DNA from: Bacillota bacterium
GTDB lineage: Bacteria; Bacillota; Clostridia; Peptostreptococcales; Anaerovoracaceae
Length of the DNA stretch: 64,000 bases
Assembly (NCBI GenBank): GCA_029006195.1
Contig: JAQXGH010000048.1
Coordinates: 62,001 to 126,000, forward strand
Direction: 5' to 3'
Below, one piece after another: positions 51,896 to 60,613 of the stretch; position 1 is the stretch's first letter, and each line of letters begins with the position of its first letter. The notes beneath the pieces were generated by a model. That model did no database searches, had not been told where the DNA came from, and was given only the letters and a program-made list of their open reading frames with translations. The translations under genes were made by a program, and so were the position numbers.

Positions 51896-52165
51896 GGAAT
51901 AACTATACCGCGGTACCACCTCAGTTCACTGACATCTCGCGATGACAGCCTTATCAGGTACGTTCAATTGAAGATACCCTTTCGCTATATCGGGCGAACC
52001 CGTCGTAGCCTACGCACTCCTCATAGAAGTTTCGGTACGCAGCTCCAGGAGGTATTCGCCAAAAGTAACTATGCGCCTCTCACCAACCGGCAACTCTCTG
52101 ATCAGTCTTCTAATGGTTACTATTTCCCTTCTCAGCTTTAGCATATTAAAATGTTCTGTAATGGC
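51866..52165 (-). promoter_or_regulatory. T-box riboswitch leader
   Basis: On the minus strand the leader carries the T-box block AGGTGGTACCGCG (rc of about 51908-51920). It also has the Stem I marks AGAGAG and CCGGTTGGTGAGAG, and the AGTAAC/GTTACT stem that brackets the specifier region GCGAATACCTCC (rc of about 52049-52060). Codons TAC, ACC and CCT are all possible in that region; I could not fix the specifier. An intrinsic terminator (51873-51895) follows. The leader should let the symporter gene be read only when the matching tRNA is uncharged. Confidence 0.93.
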
Positions 52166-52168
52166 TCA

Positions 52169-52197
52169 ATTTTATATTGAGATGTTTTCTTTGTCAA
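52169..52197 (-). promoter_or_regulatory. Promoter for the T-box/symporter unit
   Basis: On the minus strand TTGACA (52192-52197) and TAAAAT (52169-52174) with a 17-base spacer. Transcription would start near 52162, just ahead of Stem I. Confidence 0.78.
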
Positions 52198-52209
52198 TGA
52201 TAAAAATCA

Positions 52210-52247
52210 TTTTTTTTAAGAAAAACCGAACTCCTCATTAAAGAGTT
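52210..52247 (-). terminator. Probable terminator after dapB
   Basis: On the minus strand AACTCT and GGAGTT (52229-52247) form a short six-base stem with a seven-base loop, followed by CGGTTTTTCTT. It lies between the dapB stop and the promoter of the T-box unit. Confidence 0.6.
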
Positions 52248-52266
52248 TGTTTAGTATTTTGTAGGG

Positions 52267-52980
52267 TTAGGCGAAGAGAATATCTTCCATTGTGTAGTAT
52301 CCAGGAGCCTTGTCAACCAGCTTAGCTGCTGTTACACATACGCCATCAACGAAAATCTGTCTGCTTGAAGCCTTGTGAGTGATTTCAAAAATTTCGTCAT
52401 TTCCGAAATATGAAACTGTGTGTTCACCAGCAACAGTGCCGCCTCTAAGTGCATGCATACCGATTTCTTTCTTTGTTCTAGCTCCGCAGTTGCCTTCACG
52501 ACCATAAACTCTTTCGTATTCGCCGTTAGGGTCGATAGCATCGATAAGGCTCTTAGCAGTTCCGCTTGGTGCATCAACCTTCTTGTTGTGGTGTGTTTCT
52601 GTTAATTCGATGTCCCAGCCTTCCAGGATTCTAGTGATTTCAGGAAGAATGTGCATGAAGAGGTTAACGCCAAGTGAGAAGTTTGAAGCCCACATGCAAG
52701 GTACGTCTGAAGCAAGTGCCTTAATTGAGTTAAGCTGATCTTCTGAGATGTTTGTTGTACCTGAAACAAGGGCAGTACCAGTGCGCTTAGCGTAAGCAAC
52801 AACAGCGTCAACAAGTGAAGGATTACTGAAATCGATGATGATATCAGCAGTCTTTTCAGTGCCGTTCAGATAATCAGCGTTGTCTAAATCAACACATGTA
52901 ACAACTTCGTGTCCGTTAGCGATAATAGTCTTCTCGATAAGCTGGCCCATTCTGCCGTGGCCTGTAATAATTACTTTCAT
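52267..52980 (-). CDS. dapB: 4-Hydroxy-tetrahydrodipicolinate reductase
   Basis: Reduces the DapA product with NAD(P)H in the lysine/diaminopimelate pathway. The 237-residue protein has the nucleotide-binding start MKVIITGHGRMGQLIEK, the IIDFSNPSLVDAVV and GTALVSGTTNISEDQ blocks, ASNFSLGVNLF, and the catalytic ELTETHHNKKVDAPSGTA with the His pair and Lys. The length is near the short Firmicute form. It lies 37 bases downstream of dapA and divergent from murE, so DAP synthesis and its insertion into peptidoglycan sit side by side. Confidence 0.96.
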   Translation of the reverse strand: MKVIITGHGRMGQLIEKTIIANGHEVVTCVDLDNADYLNGTEKTADIIIDFSNPSLVDAVVAYAKRTGTALVSGTTNISEDQLNSIKALASDVPCMWASNFSLGVNLFMHILPEITRILEGWDIELTETHHNKKVDAPSGTAKSLIDAIDPNGEYERVYGREGNCGARTKKEIGMHALRGGTVAGEHTVSYFGNDEIFEITHKASSRQIFVDGVCVTAAKLVDKAPGYYTMEDILFA

Positions 52981-53017
52981 TAAAAATCTCCTTAATACTA
53001 TTTTTTATTAAACAGGA

Positions 53018-53911
53018 TTATATTAATCCCAGTTTCTTCATTTCTGCTGCCAGGATAGCCTTGTTTTCATCAGTCATGCCGCAAAGTGGCTTTCTGTAAC
53101 CGCCTACGTTCATGCCTGCCAGATTCATGGCTTCCTTGATAGGAATAGGGTTAACTTCGATAAAGAAGTCGTTGATAAGGTTCAGATATTCCAGCTGAAT
53201 CTTAGCTGCCAGATCAGTGTTTCCGTCTAAGAAAGCGTGAGTCATTTCTCTAACCTTAGCAGGCATTAGGTTAGCCCATACTGAGATAGTACCAGCGCCA
53301 CCGATGGACATTATAGGTACTGTAACATCGTCATTGCCGCTCCAGATAAGGAAATCTTCGTTTTCTGTAGCCTTACGGATTTTGGCAACGTAACCTAAAT
53401 CGCCTGTAGCTTCCTTAACGCCGCAAACATTCTTTATTTTAGCGAGCTCAGACATTACATCGATAGGAATGTTAACGCCTGTTCTGCCAGGAATATTGTA
53501 AATGATGATAGGTGTATCAACACAAGCAGCCGCATCTGCAATATGAGTGTAAAGTCCGCGCTTGTTTGCTTTGTTGTAATAAGGTGAAATACAAAGCAGC
53601 GCATCAACGCCCATATCAGAGTACTTGCGACTCTTATCGCATGAGAACTGCGTGCAGTTGGAACCGCCGTTTGCGATTACAGGCACGCGGCCTTTGCAGA
53701 CTTCAACTGCTATCTCAACCAGTTTATCTTCTTCTGCTTCAGTAAAAGTAGGTGCTTCGCTTGTAGTTCCTAAAGCGAGAATAGCATCGGTCTTATTCTC
53801 AATCTGGAATTCGAGCAGGTCAACATATTTGTCGTAATTAATGCTGCCGTCTTCATTGAATGGAGTAATCAGGGCAACCATAGAGCCTTTAACGTGAAAT
53901 TCCTTTGCCAT
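53018..53911 (-). CDS. dapA: 4-Hydroxy-tetrahydrodipicolinate synthase
   Basis: Condenses pyruvate with aspartate semialdehyde. The 297-residue TIM-barrel protein has ALITPFNEDGSINYD, ILALGTTSEAPTFTEAE (the substrate loop; the usual G-T-T-G-E-S text reads GTTSEA), DALLCISPYYNKANKRGLY with the active Tyr, IPGRTGVNIP, and CGVKEATGDL with the Schiff-base Lys. The C-terminal half is standard. It starts the dapA-dapB operon; the upstream region shared with murE holds repeats that look like operators. Confidence 0.94.
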   Translation of the reverse strand: MAKEFHVKGSMVALITPFNEDGSINYDKYVDLLEFQIENKTDAILALGTTSEAPTFTEAEEDKLVEIAVEVCKGRVPVIANGGSNCTQFSCDKSRKYSDMGVDALLCISPYYNKANKRGLYTHIADAAACVDTPIIIYNIPGRTGVNIPIDVMSELAKIKNVCGVKEATGDLGYVAKIRKATENEDFLIWSGNDDVTVPIMSIGGAGTISVWANLMPAKVREMTHAFLDGNTDLAAKIQLEYLNLINDFFIEVNPIPIKEAMNLAGMNVGGYRKPLCGMTDENKAILAAEMKKLGLI

Positions 53912-54011
53912 TTGGCACTCCTTTCTTATATATGCAAAAGCTGCAATCTCTTTTTTACTTCCCTATATTATACTACATTTAGCTACCTAATTATATCTAA
54001 AAAACATCATA

Positions 54012-54049
54012 TTGTGCATTTTGTGCATTTTGTTGAATGTTCAACAAAA
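54012..54049. promoter_or_regulatory. Operator-like repeats between dapA and murE
   Basis: TTTTGTTGAA (54028-54037) and TTCAACAAAA (54040-54049) form a perfect ten-base inverted repeat around TG. Directly before it TTGTGCATT occurs twice in tandem (54012-54020, 54021-54029). The inverted repeat overlaps the -35 box of the candidate murE promoter TTGAAT-17-TATCAT. The direct repeats lie where a dapA promoter could be on the other strand. Confidence 0.55.
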
Positions 54050-54101
54050 ATAAAGTATCATTAAAATGTATAACTAATGAATTTTTTAACTGGAGGTAAT
54101 T

Positions 54102-55604
54102 ATGAAATTAGCAGAATTACTTAAAGAATTAGAGTTTAATATAGTAAGCGAAGGTAAGTCTGGTCTCGAAACAGAAGTAAGTGAAATCGTTCTGGATTCA
54201 AGAAAGGCTACTCCTGGGTGTCTTTTTACATGCATTAAGGGTGCAGTTTCAGACGGTCATGCGTATGCTCCCGATGTTGCAGCTAAAGGGGCTTCAGTAA
54301 TCGTTGTCCAGGACGATGTTGATTTAGGAGAAGCAGGAGAAGGCGTAACTGTCGTTAAGGTTACTGACAGCAGACTGGCACTGGCGTGCATCAGTGCAGC
54401 ATGGTTCGGACATCCTGCCAGAGAACTTAAGACTATAGGTATCACAGGTACTAAGGGTAAGACAACTACAACATATATGGTTAAGTCCATCCTGGAAAAG
54501 ACTGGTCACAAGGTTGGCCTTATCGGTACTATTGAAACAATTATCGGTGATACTAAGATCCCTTCATCAAATACAACCCCTGAATCATATTTCGTTCAGA
54601 AGTATTTCAGAGAAATGGCAGATGCTGGATGTGATGCAGTTGTAATGGAGGCATCATCACAGGGGTTCATGCTCCACAGAACTGCAGGTTTTGTATTTGA
54701 TTACGGTATTTTCACAAATATTGAACCTGACCATATTGGACCAAATGAACATAAGGATTTTGATCATTATCTTTCATGTAAGAAGATGCTCCTTAACCAG
54801 TGTAAGGTGGGTATCATCAATAGAGACAGCGAATTTTTCGATAAAATCATTGAAGGCGCTGGATGCAGCATTGAAACTTATGGTATCGGAGAAAGCAAGC
54901 ACCTTGATGTATGCAGCGAAGATTTGAGAGCAGAGGATATGGAACTGGTAACAGGCGCTGGATATCTGGGCATCAAATATGATGTTAAGGGCCTTATGGA
55001 ATTCCCTGTTGAAATCGATATTCCTGGTAAGTTCAGTGTTTATAACTCACTTACTGCAATTGCCATTTGCAGACATTTCGGAGCAGATCAGGAAAATATT
55101 ATTTCAGCACTTAAGGATATTAGAGTAAAGGGAAGAGTGGAACTCATTAAGGTAAGTGATGAATTTACTCTGATGATCGACTATGCACACAATGCTATGT
55201 CTCTTGAAAGTCTGCTTACAACTCTTAGAGAATATAAGCCTAATAGACTGGTTTCACTCTTTGGCTGTGGCGGCAACAGATCTAGAGACAGAAGATTCGA
55301 GATGGGCGAAGTTTCGGGAAGACTTGCTGATCTGACTATCATAACTTCAGATAACCCTAGAAACGAAGATCCGCAGGCTATTATCGAAGATATCAAGACA
55401 GGCATAGGCAAGACTAACGGTGAATATGTTGAAATCATCAACAGAAAGGACGCTATCAAGTATGCTATCGAGCATGGACAGCCTGGAGATATCATTATCT
55501 GTGCAGGCAAGGGTCACGAAACATATCAGGAAATTAAGGGCGTTAAGTACGATATGGATGAAAGAGTACTCATTAAAGAAGTGCTGGAAGAACTGAAAAA
55601 ATAG
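54102..55604 (+). CDS. murE: UDP-MurNAc-tripeptide synthetase, DAP-adding type
   Basis: Adds the third stem residue to UDP-MurNAc-L-Ala-D-Glu. The 500-residue Mur ligase has the ATP loop G116-T-K-G-K-T-T-T123, SSNTTPES, EASSQGFMLHR with the Glu for Mg2+, and the IDYAHNAMSLESLL block. The specificity motif D417-N-P-R420 is the meso-diaminopimelate form; lysine-adding enzymes change the Arg. The dapA-dapB operon runs divergently from its upstream region, matching that specificity. It is the first gene of its unit; no terminator was noticed before the next promoter. Confidence 0.95.
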   Translation: MKLAELLKELEFNIVSEGKSGLETEVSEIVLDSRKATPGCLFTCIKGAVSDGHAYAPDVAAKGASVIVVQDDVDLGEAGEGVTVVKVTDSRLALACISAAWFGHPARELKTIGITGTKGKTTTTYMVKSILEKTGHKVGLIGTIETIIGDTKIPSSNTTPESYFVQKYFREMADAGCDAVVMEASSQGFMLHRTAGFVFDYGIFTNIEPDHIGPNEHKDFDHYLSCKKMLLNQCKVGIINRDSEFFDKIIEGAGCSIETYGIGESKHLDVCSEDLRAEDMELVTGAGYLGIKYDVKGLMEFPVEIDIPGKFSVYNSLTAIAICRHFGADQENIISALKDIRVKGRVELIKVSDEFTLMIDYAHNAMSLESLLTTLREYKPNRLVSLFGCGGNRSRDRRFEMGEVSGRLADLTIITSDNPRNEDPQAIIEDIKTGIGKTNGEYVEIINRKDAIKYAIEHGQPGDIIICAGKGHETYQEIKGVKYDMDERVLIKEVLEELKK

Positions 55605-55641
55605 ACAATGGTCGCGCATTACAGAATTTTCTAAATTTAAA

Positions 55642-55670
55642 TTGATAAGTGAAATATATTTAGTTATAAT
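55642..55670 (+). promoter_or_regulatory. Promoter abutting the ribosome site of the next gene
   Basis: TTGATA (55642-55647) and TATAAT (55665-55670) with a 17-base spacer. The ribosome site GAGGAGG starts at 55671, directly after the -10 box, so transcription starting 6-8 bases downstream would leave little or none of it in the RNA. Confidence 0.6.
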
Positions 55671-55686
55671 GAGGAGGTAAATAGTT

Positions 55687-56100
55687 ATGAGTGAAAAAAT
55701 GAAGAAGGCAATTGAACTTCACGATAAAGGTTATAACTGTGCACAGGCAACAGCATGTGTATTTGCAGAAGATCTCGGAAAAAGCGAGAAAGAAATTTAT
55801 GAAATAATGGAAGCTTTCGGTTTCGGTATGGGACACATGGGAACATGCGGCGCTGTTTCAGGAATGGTTGCTGTAGTTGGCATGAATGAGTCAGATGGCA
55901 ATCTGGATGCTCCCGGAAAAACAAAGAAAGTTTCATATAAGGCAATTAAGGAACTAATTAAGAAGTTCGAAGATAAGAACACTTCAATTATTTGCAAGGA
56001 AATAAAGGGTGTAGATACTGGAGTTGTCCTTAGGAGTTGCCCTGGATGTATCGAAGATGCAGTTGAGCTACTCGAAGGATACTTTGCAGATAAGGCCTAA
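55687..56100 (+). CDS. C_GCAxxG_C_C family redox-type protein
   Basis: Protein of 137 residues from the small C_GCAxxG_C_C family, named for spaced Cys residues. Here the cysteines are in GYNCAQATACVFAE near residue 18, MGTCGAVSGM near 56, SIICKEI near 100 and SCPGCIEDAV near 118-121. The family is common in anaerobes and often encoded beside redox or selenium genes, but its biochemical role is not established. The spacing suggests metal or Fe-S binding. It is followed 28 bases later by the acyl-CoA ligase gene. Confidence 0.85.
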   Translation: MSEKMKKAIELHDKGYNCAQATACVFAEDLGKSEKEIYEIMEAFGFGMGHMGTCGAVSGMVAVVGMNESDGNLDAPGKTKKVSYKAIKELIKKFEDKNTSIICKEIKGVDTGVVLRSCPGCIEDAVELLEGYFADKA

Positions 56101-56128
56101 GAGATAGTTGAAATTTAAGGAGAGTAAC

Positions 56129-57934
56129 ATGGCAGAAAATATAGCAGAAATGAGAAAAGAAGCGATGGAATGGGCTAATGGCATTATCGAGGCTATCGAT
56201 AATGATAGTAGACCGTATGTTCAGTACAAAGAAAGCCGTCCTATTTACAGCCTTAAAAATATGGTTCAGACAACGGTTGAAATGTACCCTGATAATATCG
56301 CGTATAAAGAGAAATTTAACCCTAAGGGTGAATTTGAAGAAATTACTTATGCGCAGACTTATGAGGACGTAAACGGTCTCGGTACTTGGATGATGTCAAA
56401 GGGACTTGGCGGCAAGCGTGTTGCAGTAATCGGTGCCAATGGATATCGCTGGTGTTCATCATATCTCGCAGTAGTATGCGGTATTGGATGCGTTGTTCCT
56501 CTTGATAAAGAACTTAATGCAGCAGAATTAAAACAGCAGATCATCAGATCTGAAGTATCATGCGTAGTTTTCGCTAAGAAGCACCTTAAGGTATTTAAGG
56601 AAATCTTCGATGCCGGGGATACAGAACTTGAAATCCTGATCAATATGGATTCAGAAGAAGAAATCGATGGCGTATACAGTTGGAAGAAGTGCGTTGAAGA
56701 AGGTAAGCAGCTTATCGCTGATGGCAATAATGAATTCCTGGAAGCTGAACTGGATGTTGATGCTATGGGAGTTCTGCTCTTCACATCAGGAACAACAGGC
56801 GTTCCTAAGGGTGTAATGCTCAGCCAGAAGAATATTTGTGCTGACATTATGATCATGCCTACACTTCTGCACCTGGGACCAGAAGATACATACATGTCAT
56901 TCCTGCCTTTGCATCATACATTTGAATGTACATGCTGCTTCCTTGAAGGTTTCTACAAGGGTGCAACAGTTGCATTCTGCCAGGGTCTTAAGTATATAAC
57001 AAAGAACATGCAGGAACTTCGTCCAACTATCCTGCTGGGTGTACCTGCTCTGTTCGATAAGCTCTATAAGACTATCATGAAGAATGTTAAGAGTCAGGGT
57101 AAAGAAAAGAAGCTGGCAACAGGCATTAAGATCAATTCATTTACAAAGAAAATCGGTATCGATTTAAGTGATAAACTGTTTAAAGACATCCATGATGTAT
57201 TCGGCGGCAGAATGAAGACTCTCATCTGCGGTGGCGCTAAGGTAGACCCTGATGTAATGAAGGGACTTGAAAACTTCGGATTTATTTCAGTTCAGGGGTA
57301 CGGCCTCACTGAAGCTGCTCCTGTAGGAGCACTTAATCCGCACCACTTCGCTAATCCTAGTGCGCTGGGAGTTCCTCTTCCATGCCAGGAACATAAGATC
57401 ATCAATCCTGACGAAGATGGAATCGGCGAACTTTGCATCAAGGGACCTAACATTATGATGGGATACTATGATGACCCTGAAGAAACTGCTAAGGTTATCG
57501 ACGATGAAGGTTGGTTCCATACTGGTGACGTTGGATATATTGACGAAAATGGATATGCTATCCTCACAGGAAGAGCAAAGAACGTTATCATCACAAAGAA
57601 TGGTAAGAACGTATATCCAGAAGAAATCGAATACTACATCGACATGAACGAATTTGTTGAAGAATCAATGGTATACGAAGACTCAAATACTGCAGGCGAT
57701 GACACTATTATCGTAGCTGCAATCAAATGCAACGATGAAGAAGTTGCTGCAATTCTCGGTGAAAATTACACAGACGAGGATGTTAAGAAGCTCGTATGGG
57801 ATGCTGTTGATAAAATCAATGATGAGGCTCCAGCATACAGAAAGATCAAGAGAGTTATAGTGAGAAAGACAAACTTTGTCAGAAACTCAACTGCTAAGAT
57901 CATCAGAAGCCATGCTGATAATAAAACAGAATAA
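56129..57934 (+). CDS. Long-chain-fatty-acid-CoA ligase-like AMP-binding protein
   Basis: Adenylate-forming enzyme of 601 residues. The P-loop is LLFTSGTTGVPKGVMLSQ near residue 220, the fatty-acyl-ligase block QGYGLTEAAPVG lies near 392, the hinge GWFHTGDVGYIDENGYAILTGR near 462, and KNVYPEEIEYYI with the C-terminal domain end. It should activate a fatty or similar acid to its CoA thioester. The start is the ATG at 56129 behind TAAGGAGAG; an in-frame TTG at 56108 would begin before that ribosome site and is rejected. It could recycle exogenous fatty acids; the substrate is unproven. A terminator follows. Confidence 0.9.
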   Translation: MAENIAEMRKEAMEWANGIIEAIDNDSRPYVQYKESRPIYSLKNMVQTTVEMYPDNIAYKEKFNPKGEFEEITYAQTYEDVNGLGTWMMSKGLGGKRVAVIGANGYRWCSSYLAVVCGIGCVVPLDKELNAAELKQQIIRSEVSCVVFAKKHLKVFKEIFDAGDTELEILINMDSEEEIDGVYSWKKCVEEGKQLIADGNNEFLEAELDVDAMGVLLFTSGTTGVPKGVMLSQKNICADIMIMPTLLHLGPEDTYMSFLPLHHTFECTCCFLEGFYKGATVAFCQGLKYITKNMQELRPTILLGVPALFDKLYKTIMKNVKSQGKEKKLATGIKINSFTKKIGIDLSDKLFKDIHDVFGGRMKTLICGGAKVDPDVMKGLENFGFISVQGYGLTEAAPVGALNPHHFANPSALGVPLPCQEHKIINPDEDGIGELCIKGPNIMMGYYDDPEETAKVIDDEGWFHTGDVGYIDENGYAILTGRAKNVIITKNGKNVYPEEIEYYIDMNEFVEESMVYEDSNTAGDDTIIVAAIKCNDEEVAAILGENYTDEDVKKLVWDAVDKINDEAPAYRKIKRVIVRKTNFVRNSTAKIIRSHADNKTE

Positions 57935-57953
57935 ACACTAAACAAATTCTCAG

Positions 57954-57990
57954 ACCGGTGTTATCATAGTGATAATGCCGGTATTTTTTT
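57954..57990 (+). terminator. Terminator after the acyl-CoA ligase gene
   Basis: ACCGGTGTTATCA (57954-57966) pairs with TGATAATGCCGGT (57970-57982) with one wobble and a three-base loop, followed by ATTTTTTT. Confidence 0.9.
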
Positions 57991-58008
57991 GACTTAAGGG
58001 AGGTAAAA

Positions 58009-59112
58009 GTGTACAAGAGATCAAGCTATCCTAAACTTGAAATTAACCTTAGCAAACTTAAACATAATATAGAACAGGTTACTAAGAAGTGCGGAGAACA
58101 AGGCATTGCGGTTGCAGGTGTAATCAAAGGCTGCACAGGCCTTTTCCCATGTGTTCAGCAGTTTGAAGCTGCAGGTGTAAGCTTTATAGCATCATCAAGG
58201 CTGGAGCAGCTGGCTGAACTCAAAGAGAAGGGGATCAAAACACCGCTTCTCATGATAAGAATCCCTCTTCTTTCGGAGGTTTACGACCTGGTAAGATATT
58301 GCGACGCCAGCTTAAACAGCGAAATTGAAGTGTTAAAAGCACTTAATGAAGCAGCTTTAAGTCAAGGTAAAATACATGAAGTAATCCTTATGGCCGATTG
58401 CGGAGATCTTAGAGAAGGATTCTGGGATAAAGAAGAGATGGCACAGGCTGCTTTAATGGTCGAAAACGAAATGGATGGCCTTAAGCTGATCGGTACAGGA
58501 TTTAATATCGGATGCTATGGATCGATTATGGCAACTCCTGAGAAACTTCAGGAACTTGTCGATGTTACAGAAATGATCGAAGACAGGATCGGTAGAAAAC
58601 TCGAGTTCATTTCAGGTGGTGCTTCAACATCATATTTCAGAGTGTTAGAAGGTAATATGCCTGAGAGAATAAATATGCTAAGAATTGGAGAAGTTCTGCT
58701 TCTGCCCGATTTTATGTATGGCGAATTTGGATTTGACTCCAGTGACCTTTATAGTGATGTGTTCACTCTTAAGGCTGAGGTTATTGAAGTTAAGGATAAG
58801 CCTACTCATCCTGTAGGCGATATAGGGTTTGATGCTTTTGGCCACAGAATAGAATATGTGGACAGGGGAATTAGAAAAAGAGCCCTCTTAGGACTTGGCA
58901 AATGTGATTTTGGGGATTACAATGAACTAATTCTGAATAATAGTGATATGGAAGTCATAGGGGCTTCTTCCGATCATACTATTGTTGATGTTCAGGATGC
59001 TTTTGATAAGGGGATTGAAGTAAAGGTTGGAGATGTTCTAAGTTTTAGTCTGAACTACGCAACTATCGTATATGTTTCAAATTCACGAAATATAACAGTT
59101 GAGTACGTTTAA
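58009..59112 (+). CDS. orr: Ornithine racemase-like PLP enzyme (alanine racemase fold)
   Basis: PLP-dependent fold-type III racemase of 367 residues. It opens YPKLEINLSKLKHNIEQV, and VAGVIKGCTG near residue 37 holds the PLP Lys. The phosphate-binding and second-half elements EFISGGASTSYFRVLEG and NMLRIGEVLL lie near 198-228. This matches ornithine/alanine racemase (Orr) of amino-acid-fermenting clostridia more than standard alanine racemase, lacking the usual Alr C-terminal Tyr block. It would interconvert L- and D-ornithine, an entry step for ornithine fermentation. The start is GTG behind AGGGAGGT. The gene is coupled with an NhaC-type antiporter gene, which may move ornithine or a related amino acid (inference). 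Confidence 0.8.
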   Translation: MYKRSSYPKLEINLSKLKHNIEQVTKKCGEQGIAVAGVIKGCTGLFPCVQQFEAAGVSFIASSRLEQLAELKEKGIKTPLLMIRIPLLSEVYDLVRYCDASLNSEIEVLKALNEAALSQGKIHEVILMADCGDLREGFWDKEEMAQAALMVENEMDGLKLIGTGFNIGCYGSIMATPEKLQELVDVTEMIEDRIGRKLEFISGGASTSYFRVLEGNMPERINMLRIGEVLLLPDFMYGEFGFDSSDLYSDVFTLKAEVIEVKDKPTHPVGDIGFDAFGHRIEYVDRGIRKRALLGLGKCDFGDYNELILNNSDMEVIGASSDHTIVDVQDAFDKGIEVKVGDVLSFSLNYATIVYVSNSRNITVEYV

Positions 59113-59149
59113 GATATGTATCGAATTTTTTTGGAGGAGAAACGTTAAA

Positions 59150-60463
59150 ATGAAGAAAAAACCAAACGGATTGGCGTTACTGCCTATCGTTGCTTTCCTT
59201 ATCGTTTACCTGGGAAGCGGTATTTACTACGAGTACATTAGACCGTCAGAAGATGGAATGGGATTCTATGTAATGTCAGTAGTAGTAGCATTTATGATTG
59301 CCCTCGCAGTAGCATTCTGCCAGAATAAGGAACTGTCATTTGATGACAAGATCAAGGCTTGTGCTAGAGGTATCGGCAACGAAAACATTACTATAATGTT
59401 ATTTATATTCCTGCTTGCAGGCGCATTCAGTGGCGTTGCAAGTGAAGCTGGCGGTGCAGCAAGTACTGCGAATATGCTTCTGAATATCATTCCGGCAAGC
59501 TTCGCTATTCCCGGACTGTTTATAATCGCATGTCTTATTTCAATGGCAATGGGTACATCATGCGGTACTATCTCAGTACTGGTACCTATCGCTGCAGGAG
59601 TTGCATCATCAGCAGGACTTTCACTTCCATTCTGCGTTGCCACAGTAGTTGGTGGAGCAATGTTTGGTGATAACCTTTCATTTATCAGTGATACAACTAT
59701 CGCAGCAACAAAGACTCAGGGTGTTGAAATGAAGGATAAGTTCAGAGCGAACTTTAAGATTGCGCTTCCGGCTGCTATCGCAACACTGATTGTTATCACT
59801 ATCGTATGCGTTGCTTCAGGTGATGCATCACCTATGGATCACTTCGATTACAACTTACTGCAGGCTATTCCTTACTTCCTGGTACTCATCGCAGCAATCT
59901 GCGGTGTTAACGTATTCATCGTACTGGGATGCGGATCGATCCTGTTCGTTATCGTAGGCCTTATCACTGGTTCACTTACAATGAGTACTGCTTTCAGTTC
60001 AATGGGCAACGGCACATCAGGTATGTTCGAAACAATGGTAGTTGCAATTCTGGTTGCTGCTATTGGTGAACTTATGAAGGAATTTGGCGGATTCGAATAC
60101 ATCCTTTCAGTTATCAGAAAGATGTTTAAGAGCAAGAGAGGCGGCGAACTTGGAATCGGTATCCTTACTTCAATCATGGATATAGCTACTGCTAACAATA
60201 CTGTTGCTATCGTTATGGCTGGTCCTATCGCTAAGGAAGTCAGCAATGAATATGATATCTCTCCTGAAAGAACAGCATCACTTATGGATATCTTCTCATG
60301 CATCTGGCAGGGAATCATTCCTTATGGTGCACAGCTCCTTATCGCAGCTGGTCTCGCTGGAATCGGAAGTATCACTATCATTCCATTCCTATATTATCAG
60401 GGATTCCTTCTCATCGCGGTAATTATCAGCATCATTATCGGTGAAAAGAAGAAAGCTAAGTAA
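59150..60463 (+). CDS. NhaC-family Na+/H+ antiporter or amino acid transporter
   Basis: Membrane protein of 437 residues with about 11 helices of the NhaC/ion-transporter family. AMGTSCGTISVLVPIAAGVASS near residue 140 and VGGAMFGDNLSFISDTTIAAT near 170 are the conserved ion-site blocks, and MDIATANNTVAIVMAGPIAKE repeats the pattern in the second half. Members include Na+/H+ antiporters and amino-acid exchangers such as lysine or ornithine carriers. The ATG at 59150 sits behind TTGGAGGAGA; an in-frame upstream start at 59099 would overlap the racemase and is rejected. Following the racemase gene by 37 bases, it may carry its substrate (inference). Confidence 0.86.
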   Translation: MKKKPNGLALLPIVAFLIVYLGSGIYYEYIRPSEDGMGFYVMSVVVAFMIALAVAFCQNKELSFDDKIKACARGIGNENITIMLFIFLLAGAFSGVASEAGGAASTANMLLNIIPASFAIPGLFIIACLISMAMGTSCGTISVLVPIAAGVASSAGLSLPFCVATVVGGAMFGDNLSFISDTTIAATKTQGVEMKDKFRANFKIALPAAIATLIVITIVCVASGDASPMDHFDYNLLQAIPYFLVLIAAICGVNVFIVLGCGSILFVIVGLITGSLTMSTAFSSMGNGTSGMFETMVVAILVAAIGELMKEFGGFEYILSVIRKMFKSKRGGELGIGILTSIMDIATANNTVAIVMAGPIAKEVSNEYDISPERTASLMDIFSCIWQGIIPYGAQLLIAAGLAGIGSITIIPFLYYQGFLLIAVIISIIIGEKKKAK

Positions 60464-60498
60464 AAACAGTCGGATATATTGAAATTTGGATATTCTAA

Positions 60499-60531
60499 GG
60501 GCTCTGGTGCGTTGACACCAGAGCCCTTTTT
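60499..60531 (+). terminator. Terminator before greA
   Basis: GGGCTCTGGTG (60499-60509) pairs exactly with CACCAGAGCCC (60516-60526), followed by TTTTTTG. It ends the racemase/antiporter unit and rules out the in-frame TTG at 60479 as the greA start. Confidence 0.93.
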
Positions 60532-60613
60532 GTGCCATAATAGTATATTAGCACACGAGCGTCCTCTTTTAGGTGGATGCATCACTATAAATAATAAAGG
60601 AGATCAAAAGGTC

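Noticed and set aside
52049-52060. CCT (proline) as the T-box specifier
   Set aside because: It is attractive because of the PutP-like gene, but TAC and ACC are equally placed in the region, so I do not assign it.
56108-57934. TTG at 56108 as the start of the acyl-CoA ligase
   Set aside because: It lies before the AAGGAGAG ribosome site that serves the ATG at 56129.
59099-60463. Upstream in-frame start at 59099 for the NhaC-type gene
   Set aside because: It overlaps the racemase end, and the ribosome site GGAGGAGA lies just before the ATG at 59150.
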